Shown in pieces: positions 1 to 8,541 of a stretch of 60,657 nt of DNA (its first letter is position 1; every line of letters begins with the position of its first letter). Source of the DNA: an uncultured bacterium (GTDB taxonomy: Bacteria > Planctomycetota > GCA-002687715). Made by a program: the position numbers and the translations under genes. The notes under the pieces are model-generated. The model did no database searches, was not told the origin of the DNA, and worked only from the letters and a program-made list of their open reading frames with translations. Location: assembly GCA_902826835.1 (NCBI GenBank), contig CADEGH010000007.1:194678-255334 (forward strand), in the 5' to 3' direction.

Positions 1-29
1 GCCGGAATGACCTTGTTGCAGTTCGCCAT
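1..29 (-). CDS. 5' end of a gene leaving the window, possibly single-stranded DNA-binding protein
   Basis: The first 29 bases read on the minus strand as ATG followed by codons for MANCNKVIP. An AGGAG box lies about nine bases before the ATG, so this is probably a true start. The N-terminus resembles the MANLNKVxLIG start of bacterial Ssb proteins, but nine residues are too few to prove it. Everything downstream lies outside the window. Confidence 0.4.
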
Positions 30-230
30 GATTCGTTTCTCCTGGGGAGTTGCCCGGCCGGCGCTTGAAGTTCCGGCGTGAGCCGGATTTTCCGTCAGTT
101 GGGGGGAGGGTCGCGACGATATCTGCGGGGAGCAGTCGTTTTCGGCCCTGAGCCGGGATCGTACTGCCCGGGGGGGACGCTACGCATTCTCGGGCCTCCG
201 CCCCAAAGGCCCTCACCACGGAACTCTGCC

Positions 231-578
231 ATGTCGACGCGTGATCGGCGGCGCGAGCCGCGCATTGAAACCGACCTTGCCGGAAGCTTGCAGAGCCACG
301 GCCGAAGCGGCTGCCGAGTCGTCAATCTCAGCCGAAACGGCGCGCTCGCCATCAGCACGGACGCGCTGCCCGAGCATGCCACCGCCGTGGTTCGCCTGGA
401 GGCTGCCCGGGCGGACGGTTCGCCGCTATCCTTCGAGGCCACTGCCGCGGTTGTGCGCTGCGTGGAGCGCCCCGCCGGAGACTTCGAAGTCGCCCTTTTC
501 TTCCTGGGCCTGAATGGCGACCAGAAGTCCAGCCTGGAAAACCTCATTCGTTCGTACGAGGTGGCGCGCAACGCGTAG
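231..578 (+). CDS. PilZ domain protein
   Basis: This 115-residue protein consists of little more than one PilZ domain, the family that binds cyclic di-GMP. The two ligand motifs are visible: an arginine cluster RRREPR near residues 5-10 and a (D/N)xSxxG-type motif, NLSRNGA, about 25 residues later. The first position of that second motif is Asn rather than the usual Asp, so binding is not assured. The frame stays open to position 78, but the ATG at 231 sits just before the domain and is preferred. Its last 35 bases overlap tail-to-tail with prmC. There is no output domain, so it probably acts as a stand-alone c-di-GMP adaptor. The target cannot be inferred from the neighbours. Confidence 0.75.
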   Translation: MSTRDRRREPRIETDLAGSLQSHGRSGCRVVNLSRNGALAISTDALPEHATAVVRLEAARADGSPLSFEATAAVVRCVERPAGDFEVALFFLGLNGDQKSSLENLIRSYEVARNA

Positions 579-1428
579 CAGCCAACACCCGCGGCCGCCG
601 GGCATAGTCCTGGTGGACCAGGAGATCGAACTCTGCGCGCAGTCGCACCCATCGGTCGAGAGGGACCGGCGCCTGACCTGGCAGCTCCATGAGGCAGACC
701 CCGTGAGCCGCGAGCCGAGTTCGCGCACCGTCCAAGATTCGGTCGTAGTACGTGTAGGCATCGGCCCCGCTGAAGAGGGCCTGCGCCGGTTCAAACTCCC
801 TGACGTCGACGGGCAGTGCCGATCGTTCATCCGTCGAGAGGTAGGGCGGATTCGAGATGATGAGGTCGAATTTGTCGGGAGAATCGAGGGCCAAGAAGAG
901 GTCACCTTCACGCCAATCAATGCGGGGCGCGACCAACAGACTCAATTCGTTCGCCCGGGCCACCTCGAGTGCGGAACTCGATTGGTCGACCGCCGTCACC
1001 GAGGCCTCCGGCCAGCGATGGGCGAGCACGATCGCGAGACAGCCGCTTCCGGTCCCGAGGTCCAACACTCGAGGCGCCCAATCGGCCGGCCTGGACCGTC
1101 GCCATGCCACTGCATGGTCGATCAGATGCTCACTTTCAGGGCGCGGAATTAGCACCCGCGGGTCGACCCGAAAATTCAGGCCGTAGAACTCGCGCTCCCC
1201 CAGGATGTACGCCACCGGTTCGTGACGAGTTCGACGGCGGACGAGTTCTCGATACCGATCGCGCTGATCATCGGAAATGGGCATGTCGAAGTGGGTGTAG
1301 AGACCCAACCGATCTAGCCCGAGCACCCGACCGAGCAGGAGCTCAGCGTCGAGTCGGCCGTCTTCGAAACCCAACCCGCGCAGGTGCTCGGAAGCTTTGG
1401 TGAGGAGGCTCGCAACCGTCCACGACAT
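544..1428 (-). CDS. prmC: Peptide chain release factor N5-glutamine methyltransferase
   Basis: PrmC (HemK) methylates the glutamine of the GGQ motif in release factors 1 and 2, which speeds peptide release on the ribosome. The 294-residue length is normal. The N-terminal helical release-factor-binding domain is followed by the Rossmann methyltransferase core, with the S-adenosylmethionine loop DLGTGSGC at residues 123-130 and the substrate-glutamine motif NPPY at 193-196. It is the last gene of a minus-strand group that also contains rpmE and its substrate gene prfA, a very common bacterial arrangement. A 244-residue membrane protein gene lies between prfA and prmC here. Confidence 0.95.
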   Translation of the reverse strand: MSWTVASLLTKASEHLRGLGFEDGRLDAELLLGRVLGLDRLGLYTHFDMPISDDQRDRYRELVRRRTRHEPVAYILGEREFYGLNFRVDPRVLIPRPESEHLIDHAVAWRRSRPADWAPRVLDLGTGSGCLAIVLAHRWPEASVTAVDQSSSALEVARANELSLLVAPRIDWREGDLFLALDSPDKFDLIISNPPYLSTDERSALPVDVREFEPAQALFSGADAYTYYDRILDGARTRLAAHGVCLMELPGQAPVPLDRWVRLRAEFDLLVHQDYARRPRVLAATRCAPPRTNE

Positions 1429-1452
1429 GGCGGAAACCTCCGCAACCCACGA

Positions 1453-2187
1453 TCACTTCTTCGGGGGAGCAACGCGGCGAGCGGGGGTCAACTTCTCGTC
1501 AGCCGGCTTCTTCTTCCCGGTGAAGAGGGAAGCAAGCACGAAGATCAGCAGGAAGATGGTGGTGAACGCGGTGAGGTAAAAGCCGACTCCAGCCCGGCCG
1601 ACCGTCTCGGTGAGATCATTCGGGACGGCGCCGCCGAAGAGGTCGCCGAAGGAGGCAAAACTCTGGCTGACTGCCTCAGTCAACTGCGACCAGCCGCGTA
1701 TCCGTAGCACGTCCTGGAACCCGGGGTCCGGGTTGGGGCATCCGTAGAAGTGCACCAGGATGAGCGCGATGAACCAGGTGCAGAGCACCGGGGCCATGAT
1801 CAATCGCCGATTCCAAACACTGCGAAGCCCGGCCACGACCATGCAGATCGCGGACAAGAGCAGGACTGCCACCCCCAGGTTCATCCGCTTCGGGTGCACC
1901 GCCACGATGGGCGACAAGGCCTTCGCCGCGTCGGTGAGGCCGGCCGGGTACTGGAACTCGTAGCGCGCCGCTTCGAGGCTCGTTCCGTTCTGGAGCACGT
2001 AGGTGTCGGCGCCGTGTCCATGCCATGGCAAGAGGGCCCCGATCACGTAGGCCACGCCGGCCCACAGGAACAGCCAAGTCTGAGAGTGACTCTTGCCTGG
2101 CCAAACCAAGAACGCAGCGCGCAGCGGCGGCGGAGCGGCTTCGGCGGGAGCGGCGGCAGAATCCGGGTTACGAAAATCTTCGGCCAT
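1453..2187 (-). CDS. Multi-spanning membrane protein of unknown function
   Basis: The 244-residue protein has a short Ala/Pro-rich N-terminus and about four hydrophobic segments (roughly residues 38-55, 103-120, 129-147 and 208-228), then a basic Lys/Pro tail. A soluble loop with aromatic residues follows the first segment. No enzyme motif was recognised. It is wedged between prfA and prmC on the same strand with about 25-base spacers, so it is presumably cotranscribed with the translation-termination genes. The sequence gives no functional reason for that linkage. The start is the ATG at 2187. Confidence 0.7.
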   Translation of the reverse strand: MAEDFRNPDSAAAPAEAAPPPLRAAFLVWPGKSHSQTWLFLWAGVAYVIGALLPWHGHGADTYVLQNGTSLEAARYEFQYPAGLTDAAKALSPIVAVHPKRMNLGVAVLLLSAICMVVAGLRSVWNRRLIMAPVLCTWFIALILVHFYGCPNPDPGFQDVLRIRGWSQLTEAVSQSFASFGDLFGGAVPNDLTETVGRAGVGFYLTAFTTIFLLIFVLASLFTGKKKPADEKLTPARRVAPPKK

Positions 2188-2215
2188 GGTTCATTCCTGG
2201 AAAGGGTGGATGCGC

Positions 2216-3316
2216 TCAGCCGACCTCGTCGGCGAGGTTGCGAATGCGTTGTTCCCGGTCGTACTGGCGCAACGCCAAGACGAGATCGTCGAGGTTGCCT
2301 TCCAAGACGGCCGGGAGATTGTGCAGGTTCAGATTGATCCGGTGGTCGGTGACCCGACTTTGGGGGAAGTTCCAGGTGCGGATTCTCTCCGACCGGTCGC
2401 CCGACCCAATCAGGGTTCGGCGAGCCTCGGACCGGGCCTCGTCCCGCTTGCGCTTCTCCTGGTCGTAGATGCGCGAGCGCAGGATTTTCATCGCCTTGGC
2501 CTTATTCTTGCTTTGGGACTTCTCGTCCTGGCACGAGACCACCACGCCAGAAGGCATGTGGGTGATGCGGATGGCCGAGGAGATTTTGTTCACACTCTGA
2601 CCCCCGGGGCCGGACGAGCGGAACGCATCGATGCGCAGATCCGAGTCGCGGATCTCGAGTTCCACTTCGGTGACCTCAGGGAGCACGGCCACCGTCGCCG
2701 CGGAGGTGTGGATTCGGCCTTGGGTCTCGGTGGTCGGAATCCGCTGAACCCGGTGTCCCCCACTCTCGAATCTGAGCGCCGCGAAACAACCCTGGCCACT
2801 CACTCCCAAGATGGCCTCTTTGAGCCCGTCGACGGCGGAACGGCTTTCGTCCAGTAACTCGGTGCGCCAGCCCTGGCGCTCCGCAAATCGGACGTACATC
2901 CGGACGAGATCAGCGGCCCATAACGAAGCCTCGTCGCCGCCCGTACCCGCCCTCACTTCGAGGATGCACCCCGAAATGGTCTCGTCCTCGTCCTTCGCGT
3001 AGGCGGATAAGAGTTCGTTTTCGAGCCGCGGCCGCTCCGCTTCGAGTTCCGAGATCAGCTCCGCGCCCATGGCCTGGAGCTGGGAGTCGCTCGTCGTGGC
3101 CAACTCCTGGCGCGTCGCCGCGATCTCCTTCGCGACCGCTCGGAGACGCCGAAAGAGCTCCACCGTCTCTTCGAGCTGGCCCCGCTCGCGCATGAGTGCG
3201 GCCATTTGTTGGCCACTCTGGGCAATCTCAGGCTCCCCCATTCGCGCGTCGATTTCGACGTAGCGCTCTTCGAGGCGAATCAACTTGGGTTCGAGTCGCT
3301 GGAAAAGAGAGGTCAT
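2216..3316 (-). CDS. prfA: Peptide chain release factor 1
   Basis: RF1 recognises UAA and UAG stop codons and triggers hydrolysis of peptidyl-tRNA. The 366-residue protein has the coiled N-terminal domain, the codon-reading motif of RF1 type (PTT at residues 194-196, within IPTTETQG) and the catalytic GGQ at 238-240 inside the segment GPGGQSVNK. The PxT motif separates it from RF2. Because RF1 does not read UGA, it would not compete at the two UGA codons of the putative selenoprotein at 45256-45861; that competitor would be RF2, which is not in the window. It lies downstream of rpmE on the same strand. Confidence 0.97.
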   Translation of the reverse strand: MTSLFQRLEPKLIRLEERYVEIDARMGEPEIAQSGQQMAALMRERGQLEETVELFRRLRAVAKEIAATRQELATTSDSQLQAMGAELISELEAERPRLENELLSAYAKDEDETISGCILEVRAGTGGDEASLWAADLVRMYVRFAERQGWRTELLDESRSAVDGLKEAILGVSGQGCFAALRFESGGHRVQRIPTTETQGRIHTSAATVAVLPEVTEVELEIRDSDLRIDAFRSSGPGGQSVNKISSAIRITHMPSGVVVSCQDEKSQSKNKAKAMKILRSRIYDQEKRKRDEARSEARRTLIGSGDRSERIRTWNFPQSRVTDHRINLNLHNLPAVLEGNLDDLVLALRQYDREQRIRNLADEVG

Positions 3317-3461
3317 CGGCCGGAAGCCCTGACCGTTGCGCAGCCGGATTCACCAACCCGGCGAGCGGCCAGGCTCACGATTCGGGATTCCCGAAGAGTC
3401 CGGCTTTGGGCCAACGTCAGGTTCGCGCGATGCATGCCAAGCCGGCGGGAAGGGCTGACAA

Positions 3462-3704
3462 TCACGTCGCCTTGGGAGTGGCCGTAGGAGTTGGCGTCGG
3501 CTCGCCCGTCTTCTTGTAGCGCTTCATGAAGCGCTCGACGCGGCCAGCGGTGTCGATGAACTTCTGCTTGCCAGTGAAGAACGGGTGGCAGCTCGAACAA
3601 ATTTCCACGTTGATGGCCGCCTGGGTGGAGCGGGTCTCGAACGAGTTCCCGCAGCCGCAGGTGACCAGACAACGGACATACTTGGGATGCACACCTTCCT
3701 TCAT
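3462..3704 (-). CDS. rpmE: 50S ribosomal protein bL31
   Basis: The 80-residue protein starts at the ATG at 3704, which has a GGAG box six bases upstream; a TTG two codons earlier is not needed. It shows the L31 hallmarks: an MKEGVHPKY start, a Cys-x-Cys pair followed by a CSSC pair (the zinc-binding C+ form) and the block [20 protein letters not shown] split around residues 40-60. The C-terminus carries a short Thr/Pro-rich extension ([12 protein letters not shown]) not found in typical L31. It is the first gene of the rpmE-prfA-prmC group. Confidence 0.95.
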   Translation of the reverse strand: MKEGVHPKYVRCLVTCGCGNSFETRSTQAAINVEICSSCHPFFTGKQKFIDTAGRVERFMKRYKKTGEPTPTPTATPKAT

Positions 3705-3887
3705 GACCAACTCCGAGGCGGCGACTCCCGTTGGGAATGGGGAGTCTGAACAAGGCTCGCTTCACAGGGGCCGTCTGCGCGATCTCGGCGCGTACGATCA
3801 GGATGGGAACCCCGCGGGCGAAGGCGGACAAAGTACCAGCCTGGGGAGGGGGCGGCAAGCAAGGCGAAGCTATGGTCCCAAGCCCCC

Positions 3888-4532
3888 ATGGACGCCCTGA
3901 CCCAAGCCAGAATTTCACCGTGGCTGTCGCGAACCTCTCCCGACCTGAAGGTGCACTTGTTCCATTTCGTTCGGGCCGAGGTGAGCGTCGGGCACCCTGG
4001 TTTTTCCGACCTTTGGAAAGCCCTGCGGGAGCGGTTGTCGGCCCGAACCAGGATGACCCTCCCGGGCGAATCGCCAGCCGGGCGAGCGTTCCGCCGGCTC
4101 GCGGGAACCCCTCATGAAATCCTAGATTTCGAGCGGACTTCACTCACCGTCGCCAACCACCAGAGAATCGAGACCCAGAACGACGCGCACGACCTGGGCG
4201 TGATCCTCTCGATCTGGCTCTCGCGCCCGGTGTGGGTTTTGGACGCCGCTCATGTCGAAGGCCCCCTCGAACTCGTTCCGGCCAGCGAGAATTCGGGAGG
4301 CGCCGTCGCCCTCCTCGACACTCGAGGCAAACTGGCCGACCTGGTCCACGGCGTGATCCGAGCCAAAGCCCGAAGGGGTCGGCAAGGCCTCCTCGTGGTC
4401 CTCCTTGACATGGACTGCGGAGAACCTCTCGACTCGGCCAAACTCGAGCGTCAAGTCAGAAACTGGTACGAGTCCATGACGGGAGCGTCCCTGGCCTCGC
4501 ACCGCGTTTCCGGCGGCGACCCTACTTCTTGA
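3888..4532 (+). CDS. Conserved-looking hypothetical protein, possible distant B3/B4-type fold
   Basis: This is a 214-residue frame with no signal peptide or membrane segment. It fills the space between rpmE and the OmpH-like gene and ends 11 bases inside the tail of the latter. The order of features is loosely like stand-alone B3/B4 domain proteins related to the phenylalanyl-tRNA synthetase beta subunit: an early beta segment, a central GRAFRRL helix, a QNDAHDLGV segment, and a late Trp-Tyr helix. I could not find a decisive motif, so that comparison is weak. No good ribosome binding site precedes the ATG. Overlapping minus-strand frames look less protein-like. Confidence 0.5.
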   Translation: MDALTQARISPWLSRTSPDLKVHLFHFVRAEVSVGHPGFSDLWKALRERLSARTRMTLPGESPAGRAFRRLAGTPHEILDFERTSLTVANHQRIETQNDAHDLGVILSIWLSRPVWVLDAAHVEGPLELVPASENSGGAVALLDTRGKLADLVHGVIRAKARRGRQGLLVVLLDMDCGEPLDSAKLERQVRNWYESMTGASLASHRVSGGDPTS

Positions 4533-5076
4533 TGCGCGCGAGCACCTGTTCGGTGATGTCCAACGACGAATCGTGGTAGATGAACGGCCGCGTGATGATG
4601 TCCGTGAGGACCTCGGCGCGAGACTGGCCTTTGACATCGCTCGAGCTGTACATCGCAACCACCGAAAGCTTGAGTTCCTGCGCCAGCCGCCCGATCTCTC
4701 CGCGGCACAGGTTGTAGGTATCCCGCGTCACGTTGACCGACTCGATGTTGAGGCGTGCGACCACCGCCTTGCGGTTGATCTCGATCTCGGCCCGCTCCTG
4801 GCGGATGCGGGTCAGGAGCGAGATGTACTCCGGGCTGCCTTCGGCATAGGTGTCGAGCCCGCTCTCGCTGGCCTTCGCGCGGTCGAAGTCGTTCTTCAGT
4901 TTTTGGAGCGCCTCGTTGGTCTCTTGCTCAAGTTTGTCGAGGCGGATCTTCGTCTGCGGATGCTCCCGCACGATCCTCTCCATGTCGACGAAGCCGACAA
5001 ACTTCGAGAGTGGCGATCCCTCCTGAGCCGCCAGGGAGGACACGAGAAAAAGCAGGGCTGGAACGAAAGTCTTCAT
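4522..5076 (-). CDS. OmpH/Skp-family periplasmic chaperone
   Basis: The 184-residue protein starts with a signal peptide (MKTFVPALLFLVSSLAAQ). A VGFVDMERIVREHPQ segment matches the start of mature Skp/OmpH proteins (VAxVDxxxVxxxxP). It then forms a long charged coiled coil (about residues 45-120), as in the tentacles of Skp, and ends in a short beta/alpha segment. Family members hold unfolded outer-membrane proteins in the periplasm. It lies downstream of tRNA-Phe and that gene's terminator, so it probably has its own promoter. Confidence 0.8.
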   Translation of the reverse strand: MKTFVPALLFLVSSLAAQEGSPLSKFVGFVDMERIVREHPQTKIRLDKLEQETNEALQKLKNDFDRAKASESGLDTYAEGSPEYISLLTRIRQERAEIEINRKAVVARLNIESVNVTRDTYNLCRGEIGRLAQELKLSVVAMYSSSDVKGQSRAEVLTDIITRPFIYHDSSLDITEQVLARIKK

Positions 5077-5092
5077 CGCAGTTCCCTCAACG

Positions 5093-5124
5093 AAAAAGAG
5101 CCTCCCGGGGTCGCCGGGAGGCTC
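5093..5124 (-). terminator. Intrinsic terminator after tRNA-Phe
   Basis: A perfect 11-base inverted repeat (arms 5098-5108 and 5114-5124, five-base loop) is followed on the minus strand by five T residues. It begins one base after the tRNA-Phe gene and is a textbook factor-independent terminator. Confidence 0.9.
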
Positions 5125-5125
5125 A

Positions 5126-5198
5126 TGGCTAGACCCAGACTTGAACTGGGGACCCCAGCATTTTCAGTGCTGTGCTCTACCAGCTGAGCTATCTAGCC
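5126..5198 (-). tRNA. tRNA-Phe (anticodon GAA)
   Basis: The 73-base cloverleaf folds fully: acceptor stem GGCTAGA/TCTAGCC, D arm GCTC/GAGC, anticodon stem CAGCA/TGCTG with loop CTGAAAA giving anticodon GAA, and T stem CCCAG/CTGGG with loop TTCAAGT. The discriminator is A. The 3' CCA is not encoded. A strong terminator follows directly. Confidence 0.97.
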
Positions 5199-5235
5199 GG
5201 GCTTGCGCGCATGGTACTGCGGAGTTTCGCGGGGA

Positions 5236-6207
5236 TCAACGGATGGAAGTTTGACGGTCCCTGAAGGCCGCGAGGTCGCGCTCGATTTGTTCCGTGAGTT
5301 CGGCTAATCCGGCGAATTTTCGTTCGTCCCGCAGCTTGTAGAGAAAAAAGACTTCCAGATCGGCGCCGTAGAGATCGCCCGAAAAATCGAGGAGGAACAC
5401 CTCGATGCGATCGTGCCGATCCCGGGCTACCCACGCATTCGAGGTTGATCCTTCGGACGGCACCCCGACGGTCGGGCGCACCCCGACATTGACGAGCGCC
5501 CAGTACCGAGACCCCAAAACCGAGACCTCGGCGCCATAAACCCCACGGGGCGGCCGGACCTCGTGGTGCAAGTCCAGATTCGCAGTCGGAAAGCCGAGCT
5601 TTCGGCCGAGCTGGTCGCCGTGGACCACCGTACCTAGGACAGAAAACGGACGACCTAGGAGCAAGGAGGCCCGCTCGAGTTCCCCGGCGAGAATCGCTTC
5701 GCGGATGACCGTCGAAGAAACGGGGCGCTCCCCCACCCGGACTTCATCGACCTGACTGGCGCTAAATCCGAGGCCCGGACCGATTCGCAGCAGAGTGGAC
5801 AAATCACCCTTTCCGCCTCGGCCGAACCGATTGTTGTATCCGAGGACGACATGGCTCGCCCGGAGAGCCCGTCCAAAGACCCGCTCCGCGAACTCCTCGG
5901 CCTCGCAAACTTGCAGGCTCGCGTCAAATTCCAGCACCAGGGCGGCACTCATACCCAGCGCGGAAAACAGGCGGATCCGATGGTCCAAGGAGGTGATCCA
6001 CATCGGCACTTCCCCCCGCAGGACCGCCCGGGGGTGCTGGGCGAAAGTGACCACGACCGCATCCTTGCCGGCATCCCGGGCCCGGCGAACGACGTGGTCC
6101 AAAAGGAGTCGGTGCCCGAGGTGCACTCCGTCAAACACCCCGAGGGTCACAACGGGCGCACGCAGGCGCGCCTGGCCGGCCTCCTCCAGGCCGCGAAGAA
6201 TTTTCAC
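5236..6207 (-). CDS. ribF: Bifunctional riboflavin kinase / FAD synthetase
   Basis: RibF makes FMN from riboflavin and then FAD. The 323-residue protein has the N-terminal adenylyltransferase domain with the nucleotide motif GVFDGVHLGH (residues 23-32) and a C-terminal flavokinase domain containing GRKLGFPTANL, whose PTAN motif binds nucleotide and metal. The GTG start overlaps the TGA of def by four bases, so the two genes are translationally coupled. Confidence 0.95.
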   Translation of the reverse strand: MKILRGLEEAGQARLRAPVVTLGVFDGVHLGHRLLLDHVVRRARDAGKDAVVVTFAQHPRAVLRGEVPMWITSLDHRIRLFSALGMSAALVLEFDASLQVCEAEEFAERVFGRALRASHVVLGYNNRFGRGGKGDLSTLLRIGPGLGFSASQVDEVRVGERPVSSTVIREAILAGELERASLLLGRPFSVLGTVVHGDQLGRKLGFPTANLDLHHEVRPPRGVYGAEVSVLGSRYWALVNVGVRPTVGVPSEGSTSNAWVARDRHDRIEVFLLDFSGDLYGADLEVFFLYKLRDERKFAGLAELTEQIERDLAAFRDRQTSIR

Positions 6208-6731
6208 GAGGCGGGTCCCGAGGCCTTCTCGGAACTTCGGTAGCGCTGGGTGAGTTCTTCCAACCGAGCCCGATTCTGCATCCGGTCCACCGGCCGCATT
6301 TTGGTCACGAAGATGGCCCCGTTCAGGTGGTCGATCTCGTGCTGAAGCACCCGGGCGTAGAGCCCCTCGCCCTCTTCGAGAAACTCCCTGCCCTGAAGAT
6401 CCTGGGCCTTCACGCGCACCGCCCTCGCGCGGAGGACCTCCCCGTAGATTCCAGGGAAGCTCAGGCAGCCCTCTTCACCCCACTCGCTCCCGCCGCCCTT
6501 CCAGACGATCTCGGGGTTCACCAAGACCTTCGCGCTCTCCTGCTTACCGTCGTGGCTGGCAATCAGAAGCTGAACGCCCCACCCGACCTGAGGAGCGGCC
6601 AACCCGATTCCTCCTTCGAGTTCCATGTAGGGAATCATCTCTTCGGCCTTGGCCAAAAGCTCGGCACCGAAAGTCGTGACCCGCTCGGAGCGGCGAAGGA
6701 GGATGGGGTCCGGGTAGTAGACGAGTCGCAC
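6204..6731 (-). CDS. def: Peptide deformylase
   Basis: This enzyme removes the formyl group from new N-terminal methionines. All three family motifs are present in the 175-residue protein: GIGLAAPQ (41-48), EGCLS with metal ligand Cys89 (87-91), and HEIDH with two metal-ligand histidines and the catalytic Glu (131-135). The start is GTG with a GGAG box six bases upstream. It leads the def-ribF pair. Confidence 0.96.
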   Translation of the reverse strand: MRLVYYPDPILLRRSERVTTFGAELLAKAEEMIPYMELEGGIGLAAPQVGWGVQLLIASHDGKQESAKVLVNPEIVWKGGGSEWGEEGCLSFPGIYGEVLRARAVRVKAQDLQGREFLEEGEGLYARVLQHEIDHLNGAIFVTKMRPVDRMQNRARLEELTQRYRSSEKASGPAS

Positions 6732-6847
6732 ACGAATCTCCAGGCTCTATTGTTGCTTCCTAAGCGTTGTCCTGACAAGAGATTGAAGCAGTTTGGCCCG
6801 CCTGGTACGTTGCCGCTCCCCCTAACTTCGGAACGAGTCCCGCCACC

Positions 6848-8203
6848 GTGGTCGACGTCTCAAAATACATCGAACGAGCCGAACAAGAGGTTCGCCGGAA
6901 AAACTACGATCACGCGATCACCCTGTACCGGGAGATCCTCCAGATCGATCCGGACTGCGGCGAAGCCCGGGCGGGCACGCGCATGGCCGCCATCAAGAAG
7001 CTCGAAAAGCGCTATCCCAGCGCAATCGAGCGGGCGGTTCTCAACTTCGGACCCAATCTGTGCATGCCCTTCGCGAAGCTGTTCCGTTCGCACGCCTGGA
7101 CTTCGTCCCTCTGCGAACAGGCGCTGCGCCGGGATCCGAAGAATGTCGGCCTGAATCATCGCCTCGGCCACTCCCTCCTGGCGCTCGGACACAAAAAGAG
7201 CGCCGAAGCCGCGTTTCGGGTCGTGACCGAAGTCGACCAGACCGATATCGAATCCCTCAAGATCCTCGGGCGCCTCTTGGCGGAGCGCAAAGACCACGAG
7301 GCCGCCATCGCGTGTTTCGAGCGGGCCCTGAAGCTCAATCCCCGCGACCAAGAAGCGGGCAAGATGCGCAAGGACCTCGCGGCGGAAGGTGCCATTCGCA
7401 AGGGTGGGTTCGAACAGGCGAAGTCCTCTCGCGACCTTGCGAAGTCCGACCGACAGCTCCAGGAGGCCGAGCGGGCGCAGCGGATCGTGCGCACCCAGGA
7501 CGACATCGGAAGCGCGATCGACGACCTCGACGCCGAGATCGCCAAAGCCCCGAGCGACGCCCGCTTGCTCGGCAAGAAGGCGCGTTTATTGGCAGATCGC
7601 AACGATTTTTCCAGTGCCTTGTCGGCGGTCGCGAAGGCGTTGGAACTCTCCCCTGAAATCGTCGACCTGCAAGATCTGAAGGGCGACCTCGAACTGCGCA
7701 AGATCGAGGCCGAGATCGCCGAAGCGGACCGCGAAGCCAAGGCCGGTGAAGACGGCGCCGACGATCGTCTCCGCCGCTTGCGACGAACCCTCGCCTCGAA
7801 AGAGCTTGAGGAACTCCGGCGCCGCGTCCGCAACAATCCGACCGACCCGATGTATCGATTCAAACTCGGCAAGGCGCTCCTCACCGAAGGCGAAACTGCC
7901 GAGGCGACGGAACACTTGCAAGCCGCAATCAAAGAACCGAAGCTGCGCATCGGCGCCCAGCAGCTCCTCGGCCGGGCCTTCGCCTCCCAGGGACTGCCCG
8001 ACCTCGCCATCAAACAATTCACCGAGGCGATCTCCAAGCTCGCCGGGATGAACGATCAAAAGAAGGAACTGCTCTACGAGTTGGCGCAGCTCCACGAAAA
8101 GAAGGGCGGTAAGGATGCCGCCCTTGACGTCTACCAGCAGATCTACGAATCCGACGTCGCGTACAAGGACGTCGGAGACCGGATCAAAGCTCTCGCGCGC
8201 TGA
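6848..8203 (+). CDS. TPR-repeat protein
   Basis: The 451-residue protein starts with GTG at 6848. Tetratricopeptide repeats are visible in three blocks: near the N-terminus (DHAITLYREILQIDPDCGEA), around residues 105-165, where a repeat ends FERALKLNPRD, and at the C-terminus (about 340-440). A charged, probably coiled-coil stretch of about 100 residues lies between. There is no signal peptide, so it is likely cytoplasmic and a protein-interaction scaffold. It stands 30 bases upstream of rpsT and may be cotranscribed with it. No specific partner can be named. Confidence 0.8.
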   Translation: MVDVSKYIERAEQEVRRKNYDHAITLYREILQIDPDCGEARAGTRMAAIKKLEKRYPSAIERAVLNFGPNLCMPFAKLFRSHAWTSSLCEQALRRDPKNVGLNHRLGHSLLALGHKKSAEAAFRVVTEVDQTDIESLKILGRLLAERKDHEAAIACFERALKLNPRDQEAGKMRKDLAAEGAIRKGGFEQAKSSRDLAKSDRQLQEAERAQRIVRTQDDIGSAIDDLDAEIAKAPSDARLLGKKARLLADRNDFSSALSAVAKALELSPEIVDLQDLKGDLELRKIEAEIAEADREAKAGEDGADDRLRRLRRTLASKELEELRRRVRNNPTDPMYRFKLGKALLTEGETAEATEHLQAAIKEPKLRIGAQQLLGRAFASQGLPDLAIKQFTEAISKLAGMNDQKKELLYELAQLHEKKGGKDAALDVYQQIYESDVAYKDVGDRIKALAR

Positions 8204-8233
8204 CGCTCCCGCGTCGACCGCCAGGAAAGCACC

Positions 8234-8497
8234 ATGGCTCACACCGACTCAGCAAAAAAACGCATCAAGACGAACGAGAAGGCGCGCGTCGCCAACAAGG
8301 GCAAGCGCTCCGCGATGAAGACCTACATGAAGCGGGTCCAGGACGCGGTGAACGCGGGGGACAAGGCGAAGGCCAACGCCGAGCTCATCGTGGCGACCCA
8401 GAAAATTGACAAGGCGGCCAAGTCGCGCGTTCTGCACCCGAACAACGCCGCCCGCAAGAAGAGGGTACTCGCCAAGCTCGTCGGCAAGATGGCCTGA
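8234..8497 (+). CDS. rpsT: 30S ribosomal protein bS20
   Basis: The 87-residue, very basic protein has the S20 pattern: MAHTDSAKKRIKTNEKAR at the start, the central helices, and the typical HPNNAARKKRVLAKL segment near the C-terminus. It binds 16S rRNA. An AGGA box precedes the ATG. A 9-base inverted repeat follows the stop codon. Confidence 0.95.
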   Translation: MAHTDSAKKRIKTNEKARVANKGKRSAMKTYMKRVQDAVNAGDKAKANAELIVATQKIDKAAKSRVLHPNNAARKKRVLAKLVGKMA

Positions 8498-8507
8498 ACT
8501 GCCACCG

Positions 8508-8535
8508 GTTCAGCCCCGTTGACCTTGGGCTGAAC
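8508..8535 (+). terminator. Terminator-like inverted repeat after rpsT
   Basis: Perfect 9-base arms (8508-8516 and 8527-8535) flank a 10-base loop just after rpsT. There is no T tract, and the next gene begins at 8542, so it could instead act as an attenuator or an mRNA-stability hairpin. Confidence 0.4.
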
Positions 8536-8541
8536 TCCGAG

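Noticed and set aside
3313..4143. A 276-codon minus-strand frame over rpmE
   Set aside because: It overlaps rpmE in another frame and has no recognisable protein features.
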